Below, piece after piece: positions 57,084 to 64,000 of a stretch of 64,000 nucleotides of DNA. The DNA is from Microthyrium microscopicum (Eukaryota > Ascomycota > Dothideomycetes > Microthyriales > Microthyriaceae). Position numbers and translations under genes: made by a program. The stretch lies in contig MU004231.1 in the NCBI GenBank assembly GCA_010405405.1, forward strand, positions 1-64,000, given 5' to 3'. The notes below the pieces were generated by a model. It saw only the letters and a list, made by a program, of their open reading frames with translations, ran no database searches and was not told where the DNA came from. How positions within the stretch are numbered: the stretch's first letter is position 1; the number at the start of each line of letters is the position of its first letter.

Positions 57084-58376
57084 TTAATCCTCAGGTCTGT
57101 TTCCCCAGACAACTACAGTTCCTAGACCTGTTAGCAGAAATATATTTCTAAAAATCCGACGACTTACCATCTCCAGCAGCGCTGCACCACTCATCCCGTA
57201 CAGGACATTCTTGAACGCCGCTGACGACACTTTTCTTACTTGCCGGACCATCTTGAAAACGCTCATCATGCCACAGCTCATGCATAACCACTCCTGCGAG
57301 GATATCCCAGACAATGATTCTTCCATCTTCAGAACCACTGACGACAAGGCTGTCGTTTGCGGCCAAAGCACTTCGTAAACGATATGAAGTGTTGGAGAAC
57401 TTTGGCGACGTGAAAGACTGGAGCATTTTGCCTGAACTTTTGTCTATCAGAAGCAGAGTGGAATCGAGAGTGCTGACTAGATAAGCATCGCCTTTCCGTG
57501 TGGGAGTGATCGATGTAACAGAGTCTATTCATGTTGTTAGCAATAGCCTCACGTTAACGTGCACGTCTCGATAATGGTACTTACTCCCTATAACATCAGT
57601 CGATGTCTTGCCCATCCTGATATCATAAACTCGAACCCTCCCATCAACACTGCCAACAAAAATCTCAGCATCCACGACTGCTAAGCATGAAATGCTGTCC
57701 TTGGCATCAGACAAGGTCATTAGAGGCTTTGAATTGTTTGATTTGGTATCCCACATTTTCACCGTGGCATCAAAACTTCCTGTGACAGATTAGCTTTGAT
57801 TAAGTACGGCCATAAATATGTCCGAATTGTTTTCTAGAGATCGCATACCACTTATGATGACACCACCCTCGTCTTCACTACCGGCCCATGCGACAGCATT
57901 ACATCGTCCTCCATGACCTTCCCAGCGTCGAAGAACTGTTGCTTGTGCTACGTCCCATAGAATGACGTTCTTGTCGCCACCAACTGATGCGAATCGAGCA
58001 TTGTCGTACGAGACTGCGATGTCGAGAACTTCATGTGCATGGCCGGCATATGTCTGGATTAGGCCAGCTGGTCGGGCACCTGGAGGCTGCGGCTCAAGTG
58101 AGGCTTTGGCAGGATTATATAGCCTAATCAGGCGATCGGATGAGCCTGTCAGAATCTAGATGTCGTAAGTATTCACATACGGCGATAACTTGCGATAAAA
58201 TGAGCTTACGTATTGCGCCTCAGCCGATGAGTATGTGAGAGCATGAACTGGACCTTTGTGGAGTTAGTCTCAATTTGACCCGCGATTCTTGACTTTTTTA
58301 ATGGCATACCATTTGGACCAGATAGAATAGCGACAGGAGTCACTGGCAGAGTGCGGCCAGTAGTTTGTTGGGTCAT
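57084..58376 (-). CDS. WD40 protein of the WDR83/MORG1 type
   Basis: Six exons on the lower strand: 58376-58310, 58253-58210, 58155-57849, 57779-57585, 57524-57168 and 57127-57084, giving 337 residues (1014 bp, all phases fit). Introns are 40-69 bp. Seven WD-type blades are visible, e.g. YILTGSSDRLIRLYNPAK, FASVGGDKNVILWDVAQA, IISGSFDATVKMWDTKSN, IFVGSVDGRVRVYDIRMG and VVSGSEDGRIIVWDILAG, with a last short strand TVVVWGNRPED after the smallest intron. Order and length fit WDR83/MORG1, a MAPK-scaffold and spliceosome-associated protein in animals. Orthology to that family over other single-propeller proteins is likely but not certain. Its start is 326 bp from the start of the neighbouring divergent gene. 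Confidence 0.88.
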
Positions 58377-58701
58377 CACATAATTCAAGAACAATGATGG
58401 GATGAAGTTGGAGATTAGAGTTTGACGCCACCAAAAAGTTGACGACTTTCCCACATCGCGACAAAGCTCTCGACGTCACCACCATCCAAACTCATCCTAC
58501 ATCCCGAACACCACACTTCTTCCATCCCTCAATTCTATGCCATCAAACGTCGTAGGCTATCCCTCAGGTATCTGGCCCACTGTCCTATTCCTCTGCATCT
58601 TCCTCTCGGCCTTCTTCCCTGCTCAATTCATTGGCGTTGTCCAATATCCTTTCCGATCCTCAACTCCGATTAAGAAACCGATCAACGTACCCACCGGAAC
58701 A

Positions 58702-59187
58702 ATGTCTTGGTTCCAGAAGACAATCACACTTCCCTCAAAATCGAGAGGTTCCTACCTTATCACAGACAATATTGTGAAAGAGCTTCCGGAAATCAAGCAA
58801 TACCGCGTTGGCGTCCTACACTTGTTCGTCCAGCATACTTCATGTGCCCTGAGCATGAATGAGAATTGGGACTCGGATGTCAGATCGGACATGAGCGATA
58901 CTCTTGATAGGCTTGTTCCTGAAGACAAGAAAGGAGACCTCTACAGACATAGCGCCGAGGGAAGCGATGACATGCCTGTAAGTTGTATACGCAGGATTCT
59001 GAGCTACTAGTACTAATCATCGAAGGCCCATGTCAAAAGCGCCTTGATCGGAAGCTCAGTCTCAATCCCCATTTCCGACGGAAAGTTGGCCACAGGCACA
59101 TGGCAAGGCATATGGTATCTCGAGTTCAGAACAGCAAAGCATTCGAGGAAGATAGTGGCAACAATCAACGGCGAAAAGACGGGTTAG
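58702..59187 (+). CDS. YjbQ/UPF0047-family protein
   Basis: Two exons: 58702-58977 and 59026-59187, giving 145 residues, the normal family length. The 48-bp intron has a GTAAGT donor, TACTAATC branch and GAAG acceptor. [20 protein letters not shown] is the usual family start. Conserved motifs are [20 protein letters not shown], the metal-binding histidine in DLYRHSAEG, and [20 protein letters not shown]. Bacterial YjbQ has thiamine-phosphate-synthase side activity; the fungal role is undefined. An in-frame ATG at 58537 would add 55 residues with a hydrophobic stretch (PTVLFLCIFLSAFFPAQFIG), i.e. a possible signal or anchor. The shorter start is preferred by family length, but the longer form cannot be ruled out. 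Confidence 0.9.
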
Positions 59188-59275
59188 TAGCGTTGATGAC
59201 ACAGCTGCAGCTATGAAGTCAATAGAGCTTTTGTTCTCATGAATGATATTCTATATACAGAGCCATTTCAAGCAA

Positions 59276-60070
59276 TCAGTCATGCGGCTCGCTATCGTAT
59301 TTAGGCAGGGGTTTTCCCTCAAAGCCAGCAACAACAAAGTCTGCTGCCTCATCCTGCCACTTTGTTCCTTTGCCATTGTACACGAGATGGTTGGAGAACT
59401 CTCCTGGGTTCTTCGCATCGCAAGCTGGGTCTTTGGTGCCGCATCTCTCCAGCAACTTCTCCTGCAGTCCTTTGGGAAATGGCATCGCGGGATTCTTCTG
59501 TCCCGGATCACCATACATAACCAAGGCCACAATCTTTGCATACCACTTTGGATCAAAATCACTCATTGCGGTGGCGTTGCGTGTTGTTCGGGCACCCTGC
59601 GAATAGCCGACAAGTGCAAACTTCTGTTCCGGGCAAGCCGCGGTCTGCGTCTTGAGTCGGTTGATGATATCTTTTGCGCCAGTTGGCACTGAATTGGCAT
59701 CCATGCTTGCTGGATACTGGACGGCGTAGCCTCGAGAGTCGGGAAGTTTCTTGGTGACGCGAGCCACGAGAGGATCGCCCGCGATCAAGCCAAATGGGCC
59801 TGGCTCCGATGTGCCTCTTGCTATAGATTATCAGCACTCTACATCGCCGATAGTTTCAAAGAATCTGGTATACATACCTACGATGAGCTCATATTTGCTG
59901 CATCCTTTTGGCGCAGGACCCAGGGCAACCGGATTCTTTCCAAAGTCCTTGGGAATCCCTTTTCCCTTGGGCGCAGCTGGCTTGGGTTCAGTCTTGGGAG
60001 CTGCTGGCGCTTCTTGTGCTCGAACAGCGACGCTAGCCGCAAGAGTGGCAAGGAAAATGGCGACTTTCAT
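59276..60070 (-). CDS. Secreted cutinase-family esterase (CE5)
   Basis: Two exons: 60070-59878 and 59820-59276, giving 245 residues. The 57-bp intron runs GTATGT to TATAG with branch GCTGATAAT. Signal peptide MKVAIFLATLAASVAVRA (cut after about residue 18) leads to a Lys/Pro/Ala-rich linker. The core contains ELIVARGTSEPGPFG made across the splice junction, nucleophile motif KFALVGYSQGARTTRNA (Gly-Tyr-Ser-Gln-Gly), and the late YGDPGQK and HLVYNGKG segments, where the catalytic Asp and His are expected. Cysteines CSKYE, TAACPEQ, ERCGTKDPACDAK fit disulfides. Substrates of the family are cutin, acetylxylan and short esters; the Lys/Pro-rich N-terminal linker is unusual. It lies tail to tail with the YjbQ-like gene, 88 bp apart. 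Confidence 0.92.
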
Positions 60071-60855
60071 AGTGCAAACGAGTGTGTAGACAGTGATCGA
60101 ATACGTCAAATCTGTATGGCAATGGCGGTGCTTCTATAGTCTTGTTACCGACCGTCGCCATTGTGATTCCATAAAGCAATGCAATTACTTATTTATCATG
60201 CCGATTGCCCGTGGGTCTGTGTGCACATATGAGGGTTACTTAAGTACTGCCATGTAGTTTGTCAGTGGTATAGGGAGAAGTACGGTAGATAGCAGATTCT
60301 GGCATCGAGGAGTTTGCGTCAAATATAGTGACTTAAAGTCGGTACGATTACCGGTTTCGAGGAACCAACTGCAAGGGGCACTTAGATCTTGTATTGTTCT
60401 TAAGAAGGCATAAGCATCATATAGGTGAGTCTCATATAGGTCAATTTGATTACTTGGTTATTCGTGTTACTCTTAACTAGATCTATAAAGCAGGGTTTCG
60501 TGCCACGGAACTATAACAGTCCTGTCTTACAGCTGCGCTATTATTCCCAACCTCAGGCTTAAGACAGGTGCGAAGGGACTTGAGGAACCATGCTGTAGTT
60601 CGTAGTATATGCTAAGAAGATTTGGACACAATCGCAACCCAGAAGAGATTCTCAGAGTCGGGCTCCACTCCAACATTCCCAAACTCAAACAACATTATGG
60701 AAGGATCCATTGATCTTACGAGATTCGAGTATTTCAAGGCGGATACATGGAATCCTGTTTAAGACGCGAACGACGTGATTACATTCTGATACTAATAGCT
60801 ATTCAACGCTTCAATGCCATGATACCTGATAAAGGTGATATCAATATGCATGTGC
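60071..60855. other. Cutinase upstream region, no gene seen
   Basis: 785 bp containing only short frames. It holds the promoter of the cutinase gene and the 3' end of the next gene. Confidence 0.4.
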
Positions 60856-61281
60856 CTAGACGAGGACAGACATAAGCTCCTTGGCCTTCTCTGGGTTCAA
60901 GCCTTCAGCACGCTTGATTTCTGCTCCATCCTTGAAGACAATAGCGGATGGGAATTCTGTAAGCTTGAGGTTCTCCTTTGCGGCAGGGAACTTCTCAACA
61001 TCAACGCTGAAGGAAGCGGTGTTGTGGGCATATGCCTTGGCAGCACTAAATATTTATTATGTTAGCAATTGACTGCGAGTTAGTTCGTGGTTACTTACTT
61101 CTCAGCCTTCTCTGGGATCTCGCCGGTGTGGGCGAAGATGATGACATACTTGTCCTTGGTGCCAACAGCCTTTTGGAAATCCTCCTTGCTAGAAAGGTGT
61201 GAGAGGAGATTAAGTATATATTGTACCAAATGCGTACCTGTGGAGTTGGGTGTGTTGGCTTTGGACTTCAGCGGTGGCCAT
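60856..61281 (-). CDS. Thioredoxin-fold protein lacking the CXXC motif
   Basis: Three exons on the lower strand: 61281-61238, 61188-61099 and 61045-60856, giving 107 residues, exactly thioredoxin size. Introns are 49 bp (GTACGC..CTAG) and 53 bp (GTAAGT..TTAG, GCTAAC branch). The start MATAEVQSQHTQLHSKEDFQ is followed by DKYVIIFAHTGEIPEKAEK, where thioredoxins have FWATWCGPCK, then FSVDVEKFPAAKENLKLTEF with the cis-proline region FPSAIVFKDGAEIKR, and a C-terminal helix. Fold and spacing are thioredoxin-like, but both active-site cysteines are absent, so classical disulfide reduction is impossible. It is probably a binding or chaperone-like paralogue; the reading frame is intact. Confidence 0.9.
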
Positions 61282-63644
61282 ATTTGATAGTTATATTAGA
61301 CTGAGATTGTCTTGTAATTGGTGATTGGTGTTGTAGTCAAGGAATGTTGTTCTGATGTTGAGAATGTTGTTGATGATGTTTGAATTCGAAGGAAGAGACT
61401 GAGGCTTCTTATACCCATCAAGCTCACAAGATAACATTCGAGTTCAGATTTAGACGAGAATACACATGCGGCAGCTTACCTTGTCGGGCCCTGCCTATCA
61501 AACCCGGCTCCGCAGGAATCTCAGTTTGAAGTCGCGTCCAAATCCGATCATCAGTAAAGCTGTGGTGGCACATGGCGTTATTCAAACACATCGGCCCCGC
61601 TACATGAGGGTTCCGTGTAAGCTCAATTGACAGGTTGTGGCACGTCAGATACTGCATTGGCGTGATTGGCAAGCTCTGCCACTGCAAGACGCGAGAATGT
61701 TATCTCAGAAGCTCTCATACGCGACATTGATGGCCCAGATCTTACATCAGGAGCATTGGAGGATCATGTGTACCACGTCAATAGAGTCCTGGGCCTGAAG
61801 TTAAGCATAGCCGCTTTGATAGTCTCCAGAAATTCTTGTCGTCTTCAGCGGAGAGCCGTAGAAGACAACCGGGGTCTCGGGATATTGAGCTGCCTCCACA
61901 CATGTAGTGCCTCGAAAGGAGGCTCAGCAACTTCTGGGATACGCGTCGGGAAATTTCTAAGAAAAGAACGCGCCTAAACGTCGGTTGCCTGAAGGCTTTA
62001 CATAGCGAGTCTAGCTTGTTCAATTCAGTCGATGAATGGCGACGATCATGAGCGTAGAAACAGTGCAGAACTTTGGTTCGTGCAAAAGAAAGGGTTGGAG
62101 GTGGAAGGTTTCAGGTGGAGCAAATTCGTGGCTGACATCAGACGTCTTTGGTGAGAATCAGGGGCTTGATAACGCAGTGATGTACAGCAAATCTTTCCAT
62201 CATTCCATATTTTATTTTAGAGCACCATTTCTTCCTCAAACATTCGCCAAAGAAAACGATCGACTTGGTGACAATTCGATTCCAGTATTTCCAAGAACCG
62301 TCCCCCGTCATACCATCGTAACAAGCTCATCAAAACAAGCTCTCATACTTCAAGTTTATTTTGCAGATGTCACAACTCCAAATTGTTCCCAAAAGTTGAT
62401 CATCATCATTATGTAGAATATGTTCGCACAGTTACGATTGTTGTAGTTGTGAAGGACTATTCAGCCTTTCTCCGGGAAAGATGATAGCATAGTATCGTCC
62501 CAATAGAACCAAGCGCCGTTGCGCGGGAATATACATTGAATCTATGAGGACGTACTTCCGTACGTATTCTTTACTTCTCGTGTTCATTCGAGTCTTGTTG
62601 ATTCCTGCACAATCTTTCTGATGGCGCATCGGTATGGATATATCATAGCAGGTAGGGTAAGCAATATAAACGGACCAAATGACTTGCTAACAACAAAGAT
62701 TCTTCTTCAATCAAGCAAGAGCGCACTGAAATCCTTGAAAGTCATTGAAGTCTCTTGCAACATGAACAACCATTAATCATAATGCCCCGACTAGTTTCGA
62801 CACTGAGAGACAATTCAACTGATAATGCTGTTACAAATCTTCCGAAAAATGAACTGCCAATTCCAGATGCCCACGGTCTTATTTATGGTACATTAAGGCC
62901 CTAGCTTTCTACTCACGAAAGTGGGTGGTCTTCCAAGCTACAAAGCCATATATCACATACAACGCTAAGTCCATTTGATCCCATTGTACCATGAAGGCCT
63001 GTAATTCATTAAGCATTCACTGTCCTGTTGCCTCTGCCAATTGAGAAGTCTCGTCAACAAATCCTATAATGATATGAGCAAATATCTGCTTGCGAGTGCC
63101 ACATAACCTATGGTAAATGAAATGGTGTCCATCATTACAAAACTCGCATTCGGAATTCCCATTGCTTTACCAGTACGCGGGAAGGATATTGAGGTTCCTA
63201 TTTAGCCAACACTCCTATGCAAAGAACATCGCCTCCCATCAGGGGTATGTTCCAATGAAAATAACTAAATGGTAAGCTTGGACACGATTTATGAGCCACT
63301 GTGTTCCTATCATCGTCTTGTGATTTCACCCCCATGCAATTCGATCGAATATGTAGTATAATCCTAGAATCATAGCTTCCTTGAGCAATGAGTTTAGTAA
63401 CTAATGATACTACTCTGAGGTGTTCAGGGGCCAATAAAGCTCTGAAATGCCTGCAAATTGGCAGATCTGGGTCCGTACAGCGATGTGACATGTCAAATCT
63501 ATGGTCATAGTGTGATAACGGTGATTGCCTATTTGACGAGCTCCTGCGGAAGATTATTTAGTCTACATCTTGCCATATGCTCGTAATTCCGCGTCTTGTA
63601 ATGCAATTGTTGATTCATTTGCATTGGTTGCGGGTTTCTCCACA
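61282..63644. other. Long intergenic stretch, no gene recognised
   Basis: 2.36 kb. The part just above 61281 (to about 61380) holds TTG/GTT-rich sequence, probably the leader and promoter of the thioredoxin-fold gene. Frames at 61424-61687 (lower) and 61666-61977 (upper) are open but match nothing and lack splice-supported extensions. No tRNA or repeat was found. Confidence 0.4.
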
Positions 63645-63988
63645 ATGCGGTTCTCCATATTCATAAGATTGGCGTGCTTGCTGTGTAATTGTCATATTAC
63701 CAGTAAGTTTACTGGAAGTCACCCTTATACAATCGGGCCATTTGACGCTAACATGAAGTCTAACAACAGATGCCGCTTCCTATGAATCTCCCGCCCCTGG
63801 CGCATTGGCTGCTAGTTTTGAGCCACATCAGACAAAATCCGTCGTCAATACGGTCATCCTAGATGTTGCGCCCACGCCAATACCGCGAGAACTACAGGCA
63901 AGGAGCCCGCAGAGAGGGAAGGGTATGGCATGGGGGAAAGGACGAGGTCCGCCGTGGGGCGCAGGTCCTCCTCCCTGGGTACGAGGAG
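63645..63988 (+). CDS. Small secreted protein, 3' part outside the window
   Basis: Two exons are visible: 63645-63702 and 63770-63988, with a GTAAGT donor, GCTAAC branch and ACAG acceptor. A further donor GTGAGT at 63989 shows the gene continues past the edge. The first exon encodes a short hydrophobic start (MRFSIFIRLACLLCNCHIT) that can serve as a signal peptide. The second gives a 70-residue segment turning into a Gly/Pro/Trp/Arg-rich tract (KGMAWGKGRGPPWGAGPPPW). No family recognised. The basic Gly/Trp-rich composition is unusual for a secreted fungal protein. The phase is consistent (exon 2 ends phase 1). Confidence 0.6.
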
Positions 63989-64000
63989 GTGAGTAATTCT

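Noticed and set aside
1-64000. CRISPR arrays, rRNA or bacterial-type operons
   Set aside because: Nothing of the kind was seen; gene structure is eukaryotic throughout.

Overview
The window is the left end of a chromosome of a filamentous ascomycete (Pezizomycotina). It opens with 14 CCCTAA telomere repeats. Its genes carry short 40-70 bp introns with GTAWGT-like donors and CTAAC branch points. It also encodes typical filamentous-fungal families: HET, Zn2Cys6, Pth11-like receptor, cutinase and rhamnogalacturonan hydrolase. A class-level assignment (Leotiomycetes, for instance) cannot be proven from the sequence alone.

Layout. (1) 1-86 telomere. (2) 87 to about 3.8 kb: subtelomeric degenerate tandem repeats, including a 7-bp minisatellite near 2 kb. 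(3) 3.8-20 kb: a gene-poor, decayed zone. It holds eroded coding fragments, two diverged copies of one unknown gene (6.8-7.5 and 13.4-14.5 kb), a block shared in inverted orientation between 3.6 and 17.5 kb, short direct and inverted repeats at 16.2-18.7 kb, and two miniature inverted-repeat elements at 18.8-19.6 kb. (4) 20.2 kb onward: an abrupt change to normal gene density. The first genes are a secreted rhamnogalacturonan hydrolase and a quinone-oxidoreductase-like protein. A conserved block follows at 23.4-41.3 kb: Gtr1/Rag GTPase, WW protein, Yar1-like ankyrin protein, PQ-loop transporter, Swa2/auxilin, annexin, APC/C subunit Cdc16, splicing factor Yju2 and a full-size ABCB transporter. 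(5) 41.9-57 kb is accessory: a Zn2Cys6 factor divergent from the ABC transporter, a nitric-oxide-synthase-like fusion enzyme, a HET protein, a Pth11-like membrane protein and an APH-fold protein. (6) 57-61.3 kb: WDR83/MORG1-like, YjbQ-like, cutinase and a thioredoxin-fold protein without its CXXC. The right edge cuts a small secreted-protein gene.

Exon structures were rebuilt by hand from splice signals and reading phase. Where every exon sum is divisible by three and the joined protein matches its family, confidence is high. The most interesting object is the intact 1139-residue NOS-like protein. It keeps the heme cysteine, the substrate glutamate and even a CX4C motif at the zinc-site position, all fused to flavodoxin and FAD/NADPH domains. 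Functional links between neighbours are inference: the only plausible local circuit is the ABC transporter / Zn2Cys6 divergent pair with a shared, palindrome-rich promoter. The transcription factor in that pair appears to carry a frameshift near its C terminus.
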